This document shows positions 26,592 through 34,951 of a DNA stretch of 49,369 bases, in pieces (positions within the stretch are counted from its first letter, which is position 1; each line of letters starts with the position of its first letter). The DNA comes from an uncultured Roseiflexaceae bacterium (GTDB taxonomy: Bacteria > Chloroflexota > Chloroflexia > Chloroflexales > Roseiflexaceae): the NCBI GenBank assembly GCA_937988885.1, contig CALKHR010000122.1:1-49369 (forward strand), read 5' to 3'. The notes beneath the pieces are model-generated. The model saw only the letters and a program-made list of their open reading frames with translations. It made no database searches and had not been told where the DNA came from. The position numbers and the translations under genes were made by a program.

Positions 26592-26776
26592 CCGCGACCA
26601 TCCTGAGCCAAGATGCTTTGGTAACTGCATAAACGCAGAAAAAGGTTCACGAAGTTACAGTGAATAGCATGGATGTGCGCTTTACAGCACGGAATCATGC
26701 TTAACCCAATTCACAGCGCCCGCTGCGTCGGTTTGTAGCGGTGTCGTGTAACTTCACTTATTCCAGGGAGGTTTGA

Positions 26777-27961
26777 GTGCCTCGACAGCACGCGACCGAT
26801 TTCGTTCGTACGTCGTTTCCGTTGCTCCACTACATTCCGGCATTTCCGCTCCTTCGGTTTCTGATCCTTCTCTCGGTTCTACTTGGGTCAACTACACCGG
26901 CACAGGCTGCACCACAATTGTGGTTGCCGACACCGCCCGGCGAGACTTGGACGATTATCCAAGGCTACGCTTGTGGTACGCACAATAGCTGGGATCGCTA
27001 TTCGCTCGACTTGGCGAATCGCGATGGCCGCACGTATGGTGCGCCGGTTCGTGCTGCTGCCGATGGACGGATCTGGTCTTGGACGCCTAAGAGCGGAACG
27101 CTGATTTTGTCGCACGGCGATGGGTTCTACACGATGTACACCCATATGTCCAGCGTCGTCAGCACACAGCGCGATAAGTTCGTCGCGCGCGGAACAGTGA
27201 TTGGCACCGTAGGTGACCGTGGGTCGCCAGGCACACCCCACCTCCACTTTACTGCCTTTACAGGCCATGGCATTTCTGCAAGTGGGCGTCAATCAGTTGA
27301 ACTGCATTTCGCAGAGGTCAGCCTACCCGAAGTGGGTGGCTGCAACCAGCACGGTGGCACCAAGGTGACCGCCGATGGGAACGCGCAACCGCTGCCCGAA
27401 GGGCCGCCGTCCATCGAGTTCGCGGGTGGCGAGCCGGGCCGCTGGTATAGCGGCGATGTGCGGATCGATTTTGGCGGCAATGTGACCGCCTTCAGCCAGG
27501 CTTGGGATGATCAACCAAGTGAAGCCGAGCCGCAGTTCAAGGATGCGAGTACAGGCTATATTCAGCTCAGTTGGGCTGGCGAAGGCTTGCACACGCTGTA
27601 TGTGCGCGCTTGGGGTGGCGACGATAGTCAGATCGTGGCGGAATACGGCCCGATCGGCTACGACATCACGCCGCCAACACCACCCGCACAGATCGAGCCG
27701 ATCACGGTGGTGGCCGATCAGCCCACCGCCCTTGAGTGGGAGCCTGCCACCGATAACGCTTCGGGCGTGGCCGGCTACCGCGTATACGTTGGTGCAGATC
27801 CGAAAGGCACCTCCGAATGGTTCACGCCGACGCCATCGCTGGAGCTACCAGCCTTGAGCCCAGGCAACTATGTCGTGCGCGTCCAAACGATCGACTATGC
27901 CGATAACGCCAGCGAGTGGATCACGCTCGGCGAGATCATCAGCGCACCCAGCAGCAAATAA
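26777..27961 (+). CDS. Secreted M23-family peptidase-like protein
   Basis: 394 residues with a GTG start at 26777 and GGGAGG five bases upstream. A signal peptide/anchor (LLRFLILLSVLLGSTTPAQA) is followed by an M23 (LytM-like) domain from about residue 55 to 175. It has Asp78 in YSLDLAN and His155/His157 in HLHF. The usual first zinc ligand (His four residues before Asp) is Arg here, although His69 in GTHNSWDRYSLD is nearby. The C-terminal half has beta-sandwich and fibronectin-like regions (ITPPTPPAQIEPI ... VAGYRVYVG). It probably acts on or binds cell-wall peptides outside the membrane. Activity is uncertain because of the altered site. Confidence 0.85.
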   Translation: MPRQHATDFVRTSFPLLHYIPAFPLLRFLILLSVLLGSTTPAQAAPQLWLPTPPGETWTIIQGYACGTHNSWDRYSLDLANRDGRTYGAPVRAAADGRIWSWTPKSGTLILSHGDGFYTMYTHMSSVVSTQRDKFVARGTVIGTVGDRGSPGTPHLHFTAFTGHGISASGRQSVELHFAEVSLPEVGGCNQHGGTKVTADGNAQPLPEGPPSIEFAGGEPGRWYSGDVRIDFGGNVTAFSQAWDDQPSEAEPQFKDASTGYIQLSWAGEGLHTLYVRAWGGDDSQIVAEYGPIGYDITPPTPPAQIEPITVVADQPTALEWEPATDNASGVAGYRVYVGADPKGTSEWFTPTPSLELPALSPGNYVVRVQTIDYADNASEWITLGEIISAPSSK

Positions 27962-27990
27962 CCGCTGCCCGCAACAAACGACGTACGCAC

Positions 27991-28020
27991 GAAGAGTCGC
28001 GCATTATTGCGCGACTCTTC
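27991..28020 (+). terminator. Terminator after the M23 gene
   Basis: GAAGAGTCGCGCA (27991-28003) pairs perfectly with TGCGCGACTCTTC (28008-28020) around a 4-base TTAT loop, then GGCTTT. It is a very strong stem with a short T-tract. Confidence 0.7.
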
Positions 28021-28112
28021 GGCTTTCATACGGCCTTCGTGTATAATGCCAAGTACAATGTAGCCGTAGGAAGCTACGAGGAAGCTTTCGCATAATCACG
28101 ACGAGGTGTTCG

Positions 28113-28961
28113 ATGAAATTCGGTGCGCATATGTCGATCTCGGGTGGGCTGCACAACGCCTTTGCCCTGGCCGAAAAAGCCGGCTGCGATGCGCTGCAGA
28201 TCTTCACCAAAAACCAACAGCAGTGGCGTGCCAAGCCGCTCACGGCTGCTGAGATCGAGGCGTTTGCCGCCGCATGGCAGCGTCACCCCGATTGGCCGCT
28301 CGTCGTTCACGACTCCTACTTGATCAACCTCGCCTCGCCCAAAGACGATATCTGGGAGAAGTCGATCGCCGCGTTTGGCGAAGAACTCGAACGCTGCCAC
28401 GCGCTCAACATCCCCTACCTCGTCACGCATCCGGGCGCGCACACAGGCTCGGGCGAGGAAGCGGGCCTGCAACGCGAGGTCGAAGCGCTGAATCGCCTCT
28501 TCTCGGCGGGAGTCGGCGGCGATGTGATGGTGCTGATCGAGACTACCGCAGGCCAGGGCACCACGCTCGGCTCGCGCTTCGAGCACTTGGCCTACCTGAT
28601 CGAACACGTCGAGCGCCCCGACCGAATGGGCGTCTGTGTCGATACCTGTCACCTGCTGGCGGCGGGCTACGACATCCGCACTCCCGAAACCTACGCGGCC
28701 ACCTTCGCCGAGTTCGACCGCATCATCGGCCTCGACCGCATCAAAGTCTTTCATGTGAACGATTCGCAGAAGGATCTCGGCAGCCGCGTTGATCGCCACA
28801 CAGGCATCGGAGAAGGGTTCATTGGTCTCGATGCCTTCGGCCTGCTCGTGAACGACCCACGCTTTCAACACCTGCCGCTCATTCTCGAAACACCCAAAGG
28901 CGACGATTTGGCCGAAGATATTGCGAATCTCGCCAAACTGCGCGGCCTGATCGCCGCATAA
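28113..28961 (+). CDS. nfo: Endonuclease IV
   Basis: 282 residues with the AP endonuclease 2 TIM-barrel signatures: MKFGAHMSISGG, DALQIFTKNQQQW, YLVTHPGAHTGSGEE, GVCVDTCHLLAAGYD, VFHVNDSQKDLGSRVDRH and PLILETPKGDD. It binds three zinc ions and cuts DNA 5' to abasic sites in base excision repair. GAGGTG lies upstream of the ATG, and TATAAT (28042-28047) is a plausible -10. It may begin a unit with the next two plus-strand genes. Confidence 0.97.
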   Translation: MKFGAHMSISGGLHNAFALAEKAGCDALQIFTKNQQQWRAKPLTAAEIEAFAAAWQRHPDWPLVVHDSYLINLASPKDDIWEKSIAAFGEELERCHALNIPYLVTHPGAHTGSGEEAGLQREVEALNRLFSAGVGGDVMVLIETTAGQGTTLGSRFEHLAYLIEHVERPDRMGVCVDTCHLLAAGYDIRTPETYAATFAEFDRIIGLDRIKVFHVNDSQKDLGSRVDRHTGIGEGFIGLDAFGLLVNDPRFQHLPLILETPKGDDLAEDIANLAKLRGLIAA

Positions 28962-29090
28962 ACAAACGAGCTCTGTTCAGGGGAGAATCCTAGCCTCGAC
29001 TCTTTGCGTATCGTCTGCAAAGCAAATCACGGAATAGGCTGCCGCAACAGGCTCCTGCAACCGATTTGCGACGCTAGAAGTGGGGGGACA

Positions 29091-29696
29091 ATGCTGAAAC
29101 GACTGCTTCAACTAGCCCTGATCAGTGGCGGTCTCTGGGCGTTATGGCTGCTCTGGCGCCAACGCCAAGCGACGCAACACTATCAACGCCCGTATATCGC
29201 GCCGATCTCGCCTGCCTACACTCCGCCTGCCGCTTCCTCAACCGCATCGGCGAGCGCTGCACCCGCGCCCAAACCCGAGCCAAAGGCTGAGCCTGCGCCA
29301 GATCCCGAGGAGGAAGCTAAGGCCGAACCTAAAGCCGAGCCAAAGGCTGAGCCTGCGCCAGATCCCGAGGAGGATGCCAAGGTCGAGCCAAAGGCGACCA
29401 CAGACGCCAAGCCCAAGGCCGAGTCGAAAGCCGAGAGCAACGGCAAGCCCAAGGCTGAGGCGAAGGCCGAGAGCAACGGCAAGCCCAAGAGCAGTGGCAA
29501 ATCGCGCACCAAGCCCAAGGCCGCACCAAAAGCCAAAGCCGAGGAACGTGTCATCTACGCCTACTGCAACCGCTGCCGCGAGCGTCGGCAGATGCAGGAC
29601 CCGCGTGAGGAGCAGACCGAGAACGGACGCCGCGCCGCCCGTGGCACCTGCCCAGTCTGCAACGCCACGATGTACACCTTCCTGAAGAAGGAGTAA
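29091..29696 (+). CDS. Membrane-tethered, Lys/Glu/Pro/Ala-rich protein with DUF5679 zinc ribbon
   Basis: 201 residues. The ATG at 29091 follows a GGGGGG-type ribosome site, while the frame upstream to 29004 lacks one. One N-terminal helix (LLQLALISGGLWALWLLW) is followed by a long, low-complexity charged linker made of near-identical repeats. The C-terminal domain (AYCNRCRERRQM ... GTCPVCNATMY) has two C-x2-C pairs and the N-GRRAARGTCPVC pattern of DUF5679. It is probably an inner-membrane protein with a flexible arm holding a zinc ribbon; partner unknown. Its stop is followed after one base by the next start codon. Confidence 0.8.
   Translation: MLKRLLQLALISGGLWALWLLWRQRQATQHYQRPYIAPISPAYTPPAASSTASASAAPAPKPEPKAEPAPDPEEEAKAEPKAEPKAEPAPDPEEDAKVEPKATTDAKPKAESKAESNGKPKAEAKAESNGKPKSSGKSRTKPKAAPKAKAEERVIYAYCNRCRERRQMQDPREEQTENGRRAARGTCPVCNATMYTFLKKE
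29275..29489 (+). repeat. In-frame tandem repeats in the DUF5679 linker
   Basis: A 40-base segment is repeated exactly at 29275-29314 and 29335-29374 (60-bp period). A second 24-base segment is repeated exactly at 29430-29453 and 29466-29489 (36-bp period). Both periods are multiples of three, so the repeats can expand or shrink without shifting the frame. Confidence 0.85.
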
Positions 29697-29697
29697 A

Positions 29698-30909
29698 ATG
29701 CGTAAGCACCTTTGGCTTCAGTGCAAAACCGCAATTCGCCAAACACCTCTTGCGCAACCCTTTCACTCGGGTTGGGGGTTGTTGTTGGTGCTGTTGCTGT
29801 CCAGTTGCGGCATGCCAACCGCCATGCCCACAGTAGCCCCGCCAACCATCATCCCTAGTGCTACCGCGTCTCTCACTCTACCGACGACAACCTCAATCGT
29901 TAACACGCCAACCGTCCCTACGCCACCGACCGTGAGTATCGAACCTAGTCACACACCCACCGCCACGCCATTACCGCTAGGCTGGTCACTAGGGGCCGCC
30001 GATGGGCCATCGGCACGCTTCGACCACAGCGCGGTGTTCGACAGCAACCAAAATCAATTGCTCATATTTGGCGGACGTGGCGATGGTATCTTCAACGACA
30101 CCTGGGCCTATGATCTTGCGACTGGCAGTTGGCATCAACTGGCGGCCTCTGGCCCGGAACCACGCTTCGGGCATGGCGCAGTATTCGATGCTGCCACCAA
30201 CCGCCTGCTGATCGTGATGGGCCAGGGCCAAAGCGGTTTCTTCAACGATGTGTGGGCGCTCGATAGAACCAATGAAGAGTGGATACAACTCCAGGCCAAT
30301 CTGCCCGACGAAGGCCCACGCCCGCGCTACGGCCAATCTGCCGCGCTCGATGATGCGGGCCGCGTGTGGATTTCGCACGGTTTTTCCGATCAGGGCCGCT
30401 TCGACGATACTTGGGCCTTCGACCTTGCCACCGCCTCGTGGCGCGACTACAGCCCCGACAGTCTGCGACCGCTCAAGCGCTGTCTGCACGAACTGAGCTA
30501 CGATGCGAAGCGCCAGCAACTGCTCCTGTTCGGCGGCTGCTCGTCGGGGTTTGGCCCCTGCCCGCAAGGCGATCTGTGGGCGTTCGATCTTACGAGCCAA
30601 ACCTGGAGCGAACTCACACCAATAGGTAATGCGCCCACGCCACGCTCGAACCCAAGCATGCAGCTCGATAGCAGCGCGGGGGTGCTCTGGCTGTTTGGCG
30701 GCTTGACGACCAACGGCGCAAGCAATGAACTGTGGCGCTACACTATCGACAGCAACACCTGGCTACTCAGCAGTGAGCCAACGGGGCCAAGCGCTCGCAG
30801 CAGCCTAGCCACGGGCCGCAACCCGGCAACCGGAGATATTTTGCTGTTTGGCGGCCTGACTGCCAACGGTACAGATGCCAATTTGTGGCTGTGGCACGCC
30901 GAACCATAA
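29698..30909 (+). CDS. Kelch-repeat beta-propeller lipoprotein
   Basis: 403 residues. A lipobox (LLLSSC, Cys37) follows a hydrophobic stretch, and a Pro/Thr-rich linker leads to six kelch-like blades. Each blade has a double-Gly-type motif (LLIFGGRGDG, LLIVMGQGQSG, VWISHGFSDQG, LLLFGGCSSGFG, LWLFGGLTTNG, ILLFGGLTANG) and a W-x-x-D/Y strand. Six blades form a closed propeller. It should be anchored outside the cell and mediate binding. The gene begins one base after the DUF5679 stop, so the two are translationally coupled. Confidence 0.88.
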   Translation: MRKHLWLQCKTAIRQTPLAQPFHSGWGLLLVLLLSSCGMPTAMPTVAPPTIIPSATASLTLPTTTSIVNTPTVPTPPTVSIEPSHTPTATPLPLGWSLGAADGPSARFDHSAVFDSNQNQLLIFGGRGDGIFNDTWAYDLATGSWHQLAASGPEPRFGHGAVFDAATNRLLIVMGQGQSGFFNDVWALDRTNEEWIQLQANLPDEGPRPRYGQSAALDDAGRVWISHGFSDQGRFDDTWAFDLATASWRDYSPDSLRPLKRCLHELSYDAKRQQLLLFGGCSSGFGPCPQGDLWAFDLTSQTWSELTPIGNAPTPRSNPSMQLDSSAGVLWLFGGLTTNGASNELWRYTIDSNTWLLSSEPTGPSARSSLATGRNPATGDILLFGGLTANGTDANLWLWHAEP

Positions 30910-30961
30910 ACGCCACCTCAGCTACACGCCCAAATGTCCAATGCAATCAAAGGAGGATTGA

Positions 30962-32200
30962 TTGAAAAGCGATCTCGATCGATTAATGGCCGAGCGCAAC
31001 ATCGACGCAATCGTCGTCGAAGGGCCGGACGGCCTGGGGAGCGCCAACTCCGACTACAACTACTTCGTCCTCGGCCACCATATCACCGGAACCGTGATCA
31101 AGAAGCGTGGCGAACCCGCCATGCTCATCCATAGCCCCTGGGAGCAGATCCAAGCCGAAGCCACCGGCCTTGTCTTGGTGCCCACCAGCCGTTGGAACAA
31201 CCGCGAGATCCTGAACGAGACGGGTGGCGACCGCCTGTTGGCCGCCATCGAACTGCGCCGCCGCATCTTCACCGACCTCGGCGTCAAAGGGCGCGTCGGC
31301 TTCTACGGCACCGTCCAGGCCAGCAAATACTTCGCGGTGCTCTCGGGCCTGATGCAACGCATGCCCGAACTCGAAGTCGTAGCCGAGTACGACAAAGATG
31401 TGATCTCGCAAGCGCGGCTCACCAAAGACGAGCAAGAGATCGAAGTGATGCGGCGAGTCGGCCTGAAGACCTGCGCCGTTGTCCAAGCCGTGATCGACTT
31501 CATCCAGACCGGGCGCGCCGAGGGCGACACCCTCGTCGATGCCGACGGCAAGCCCATCACCATCGGTCAGGTCAAAGCCCTGATGCGGCGCGAGTTGGCT
31601 GCGCAGGGCCTCGAAGACCCATCGGGCACGATCTTCTCGCAGGGCCGCGATTCGGGCCTGCCGCACGCCGCAGGCGACGAGGAAGCCGCGCTCAAGCTCG
31701 GTCAATCGATCGTGTTCGACATCTACCCGCGCGAGATCAGCAGCGGCTACTACCACGACATGACCCGCACCTTCGCGATCGGCTACGCGCCGCCCGAGCT
31801 ACAAAAGCTCTACGACGAAGTGAACGGCGCATTCGAGAAAGTCGTGAGCGAACTCGAAGTTGGCGCGCCAACCAAAGTCTACCAAGACATGACCTGCGCC
31901 TACTTCGAGGAGCGCGGCCACGAGACGATCGGCAGCAAATACCCGATCGAGGAGGGCTACATCCACTCGCTGGGCCACGGCATCGGCCTTGAGGTACACG
32001 AGGATTTCGGCTTCCCATCGCTCCAGGATCGCGGCGATGTCCTGCAGCCGGGCGCGGTGTTCACCATCGAGCCGGGCCTGTACTACCCCGACCGTGGCAT
32101 GGGCGTGCGCATCGAGGACACCTTCTACTGCACGCCGGAGGGCACCTTCGAGAGCCTGACGCCCTTCCCGAAGCAACTCGTCATCCCAATCAAATCCTAA
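30962..32200 (+). CDS. M24-family metallopeptidase (Xaa-Pro dipeptidase-like)
   Basis: 412 residues. It begins at TTG 30962, supported by a perfect AGGAGG five bases upstream. The C-terminal pita-bread domain has the five metal ligands: Asp in VFDIYP, Asp in YHDMTRTF, His in SLGHGIGLEVHE, Glu in FTIEPG and Glu in VRIEDT. The N-terminal creatinase-like domain spans about the first 150 residues. It probably removes N-terminal residues next to proline or acts on small peptides. It comes 52 bp after the kelch gene and may be in the same unit. Confidence 0.92.
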   Translation: MKSDLDRLMAERNIDAIVVEGPDGLGSANSDYNYFVLGHHITGTVIKKRGEPAMLIHSPWEQIQAEATGLVLVPTSRWNNREILNETGGDRLLAAIELRRRIFTDLGVKGRVGFYGTVQASKYFAVLSGLMQRMPELEVVAEYDKDVISQARLTKDEQEIEVMRRVGLKTCAVVQAVIDFIQTGRAEGDTLVDADGKPITIGQVKALMRRELAAQGLEDPSGTIFSQGRDSGLPHAAGDEEAALKLGQSIVFDIYPREISSGYYHDMTRTFAIGYAPPELQKLYDEVNGAFEKVVSELEVGAPTKVYQDMTCAYFEERGHETIGSKYPIEEGYIHSLGHGIGLEVHEDFGFPSLQDRGDVLQPGAVFTIEPGLYYPDRGMGVRIEDTFYCTPEGTFESLTPFPKQLVIPIKS

Positions 32201-32336
32201 GCGGGATGGTTTGAAGTGAAGTGAGGGTCGTGTTGAACGTGGTTGCCCCATGCCTCCGCGTATGAAGGCACGGATCGGCAGTATCGCACTCAGCGCGAAC
32301 CCTCACACAGTGTGGCGACGGCGATGCAGCATCAAT

Positions 32337-32485
32337 GAATACAATGCTTACCTATCGCATCGCCGTTGCACAGAACAACGCGATTCCTCACATCGCCTAA
32401 CGGCTTGTTCGGAATGACAATGCCAATCATCGAACGCTGACCACGTCACTCCTACCCAAACCAAATCTGTGCAATCTGTGGATGA
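32337..32485. repeat. Composite dispersed repeat
   Basis: The right half of the TGTCAT/ATGACA repeat family (GCGATTCCTCACATCGCC ... GTTCGGAATGACA, about 32380-32420) is followed by AATCTGTGCAATCTGTGGAT (32464-32483). The latter is the family that flanks the array at 36575-37330. It fills most of the 291-bp gap between the M24 gene and the NuoH-like gene. Confidence 0.55.
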
Positions 32486-32491
32486 TCCCAC

Positions 32492-33361
32492 TCACGTCAA
32501 GCGCGCCTGCAAGGCCGTGGTAGCTGCCCACAGCAGCGCCCCCACCAAGCCCAACGTCAGCACCAGCATCGCCCAAGCCCAGCCACGGGGCGAGCGCCCC
32601 AGCGTCGCGCGGTGCCACACCCACAGCAGCCCGGCGATCACCAGCGGCGGCAGCGGCAGCGCCAACCACGGCAACTCAGCCTCGGCCTGGTGCCCCGTGA
32701 TCGGGTCGGCCACCAGCGGAATCCACGGCAGCGCGGCCAGCGCCACCAAACCAACCATCCGCAGCCGCAGTCCCAAGCGCAACCAAGGATTCGCGGGGGC
32801 ACCGGCGGCGAACGCGCCCAAGCCCAGCGCGGCGGGCAGCACCAACAGCCAACCCAACGCGCCCAGCCAGAACAACGCCGCCGTCTGGAACGGCGTATCG
32901 GCGTCGGGGGTGCGCAGCAGCACGCCGCCCTCCAGCGAGCCGTAGGCGGCGACCATCAGCAGCGCCGCCACGATCAACAACGGGTAACTGTTCAGCGCCG
33001 CCGCAAAACGGCGCAACCTCTGCGCGCGCTCATCGGGCGAACCGCGCAACTCGCTGGCGACCGCGAGCAGCAGCGGCCACTCCAGCAGGGCCAGCAGCAT
33101 CACCAGATCGAACTGACGGCTGAGGTTCGCCGCACGGGGCAGCGGCAACAGCGCCAAGCCCAGCCAGGGCACCACCAACGCGCTCAGGTCGCGCCACGAA
33201 TGCAGCGTCCACCAGCGGGGCGGCCACCACGGCTCGGCGGAGCGGCGTTGTTGCGCCCACACCAGCACAGCCACCACGCCGAAGGCAAAGAGACCGCCCG
33301 GGTAGAGCAACAGACGGGGCCAAGCGCGCCCCAACAGCGCCAGCAACTCATTCGCCGTCAA
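32492..33361 (-). CDS. Membrane protein resembling a drifted NuoH/HyfC subunit
   Basis: 289 residues, about seven to eight membrane helices. RAWPRLLLYPGGLFAFG at the N-terminus, and a central SELRGSPDERAQRLRRFAAALNSYPLLIVAALLMV, recall the NuoH/HyfC membrane subunit, where a QMVSYE-like motif stands at that site. Here the Glu is replaced by Pro, so a standard quinone channel seems unlikely. The ATG overlaps the end of the NuoN-like gene by 14 bp, indicating coupling. The family assignment is inference from short matches. Confidence 0.6.
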   Translation of the reverse strand: MTANELLALLGRAWPRLLLYPGGLFAFGVVAVLVWAQQRRSAEPWWPPRWWTLHSWRDLSALVVPWLGLALLPLPRAANLSRQFDLVMLLALLEWPLLLAVASELRGSPDERAQRLRRFAAALNSYPLLIVAALLMVAAYGSLEGGVLLRTPDADTPFQTAALFWLGALGWLLVLPAALGLGAFAAGAPANPWLRLGLRLRMVGLVALAALPWIPLVADPITGHQAEAELPWLALPLPPLVIAGLLWVWHRATLGRSPRGWAWAMLVLTLGLVGALLWAATTALQARLT

Positions 33362-34793
33362 CGGGCCGCTCCTGTTTCTCCGTGGGCAACACCAGGCGCA
33401 ACCACGGCACCTCGGCCCGCAGCCACGTCAGCACATCGGCGGCGGTCGGCCCATCGGGCGAATCGTCGGTGTCGCGCCAAGTGTCGCGTAGCCGCGTCAC
33501 CACGTACACCAACGCCGAGAGCACCAGCATCAGCGCCGCCACCGCGATCGTGGGCAGCGTCGTGATCTGCGTGTGCCCCGCGCTGATCGCCGCCATGCCG
33601 ACCCACGGCCAAATGTTGATGTCGCCGAACGGCGTCAAGCCGCCCTGCAACTGCTCAAGCACGGGCTGAATGCCCCAGCGCACCACCAACGGCGCGAAGA
33701 TGCCCGCCACCAGGCTGGCAACCGCCGCAATCCGCAGCGACGGCTCGCGCCCGCTTAGGTCGGCCAGCGCAGCGGCGCAGCAGTTCAGCAACAGGGCCAG
33801 CCAGACCACGCCACCCAGCAGCGCCACACCTCCGGCCACCGCCGCGCCGATCAACATCCACGCCGCCACAAACGGCGCAGTAAACGGCACAGCGCCCGTC
33901 AGCAACCAGCCGAGCAGCCCTTTTTGCGGATCTTTCTCCGCATCCTCATCGGGTTGGGCCAGCACCAGGATCACAAACGTGAGCAGCGCATAACAGCCCG
34001 CCGCCACGCCAGCGCTGCTGCTCAAGCCGAAGCCCGCCAGCGCCAACGCCAGCATACTCGTCTGGCTCAGGTACGCGCGTTCGGTGGGGCGCGCCAATGC
34101 TGCCACAGCCGCCCACAGCGCCAGCGCACCACCGAGCAGCACCGTCGCGAACGACCAGCCGCTGTTCCAAGGGCCGAGCGTGTACAGACGGGCCAGCGGA
34201 TAGAGCCAAGCGATCCGCGCCACGTTCGTGAGCGGCGAGGTGGACGTGCGGCTCCAGAAATCGATGGCGGGGATCGCCGCTGCGAGCAGCACAAACCAGA
34301 AGTTGAACGAGTCGAGGCCAGCTCCGGCAGTGCGCGCATCGTACAAAAAGCTGCCGCGCAGGGCCAGCGCGCCGTAGCCAACCAGCAACGCGCCAACGCT
34401 CAGCAGCTCGCGGCGTGCCGCCCACACGAGCCGCACACCCCAGCGTCTCGCGGCCTCATCGCCGAGCGCACGATCCGCGCTCAACAGCGCCACCACGGCG
34501 TAACAGAGCAACAGCAGCGGGATCGGCGTGGTGAACCAGGCCAGCAACAGGCACGCCAGCACTGCCAGGTCGCGCCAGCCGAAGGCCCAGTGTGTGGGTT
34601 GCAGGAACGCCAACAACGCCCCGCCGACCAACAGCAACGCCGCATAGAACGCGCTCAGCGCATCGATACGCAGCAGCGGCAACGGTTGGATCGGCGTGGC
34701 ACGGACCATCCACAGCAGCAATAGGGCGAGCAGCGCGGCGAATCCAGCGAGCAGTGCGGGCCAATACGGGCCAATCCGAGCAAATCGACGCAT
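33348..34793 (-). CDS. Membrane protein resembling a NuoN/NuoL/HyfB antiporter-like subunit
   Basis: 481 residues from MRRFARIGPYW; the ATG at 34793 has GGAAG upstream and a predicted leader of 26 bases. It has about thirteen membrane helices. The start of the second helix, LPLLRIDALSAFYAALLLVGG, matches the N-terminal signature of proton-pumping complex I subunits (LRVDALSAFF-like). The later conserved lysine/glutamate pattern is hard to find, so pumping is not assured. It is the first gene of the pair with the NuoH-like protein, and no hydrophilic complex I or hydrogenase gene is next to it. Confidence 0.65.
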   Translation of the reverse strand: MRRFARIGPYWPALLAGFAALLALLLLWMVRATPIQPLPLLRIDALSAFYAALLLVGGALLAFLQPTHWAFGWRDLAVLACLLLAWFTTPIPLLLLCYAVVALLSADRALGDEAARRWGVRLVWAARRELLSVGALLVGYGALALRGSFLYDARTAGAGLDSFNFWFVLLAAAIPAIDFWSRTSTSPLTNVARIAWLYPLARLYTLGPWNSGWSFATVLLGGALALWAAVAALARPTERAYLSQTSMLALALAGFGLSSSAGVAAGCYALLTFVILVLAQPDEDAEKDPQKGLLGWLLTGAVPFTAPFVAAWMLIGAAVAGGVALLGGVVWLALLLNCCAAALADLSGREPSLRIAAVASLVAGIFAPLVVRWGIQPVLEQLQGGLTPFGDINIWPWVGMAAISAGHTQITTLPTIAVAALMLVLSALVYVVTRLRDTWRDTDDSPDGPTAADVLTWLRAEVPWLRLVLPTEKQERPVDGE

Positions 34794-34825
34794 AGGAATC
34801 TTCCAATCGACAGCATCCAGCGGTG

Positions 34826-34854
34826 ATGATACGCGCAACAATCCAGCGTGTCAA
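34826..34854 (-). promoter_or_regulatory. Promoter of the NuoN/NuoH-like pair
   Basis: Minus-strand TTGACA (34849-34854), a 17-base spacer and TATCAT (34826-34831). Start near 34819. Confidence 0.75.
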
Positions 34855-34860
34855 CGCTAG

Positions 34861-34889
34861 TTGACGCTTTGGGCAAGCGGCGCTACACT
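34861..34889 (+). promoter_or_regulatory. Promoter of the HAD hydrolase gene
   Basis: TTGACG (34861-34866), a 17-base spacer and TACACT (34884-34889). It is back to back with the minus-strand promoter, their -35 boxes 6 bp apart, so the two -35s form a near-palindrome. Confidence 0.7.
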
Positions 34890-34951
34890 CAAGGCTCCAC
34901 GCCGCACTACATCCTGCCCAGCCCCGCCGCGAATCTGAACAGGAGGACGCT

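Noticed and set aside
26598..26776. c-di-AMP or c-di-GMP riboswitch before the M23 gene
   Set aside because: The leader is long enough, but no conserved motif of either class is visible.
32612..33565. Gln/Arg-rich plus-strand frame
   Set aside because: Antisense to two membrane protein genes; the composition is that of a GC-rich shadow.
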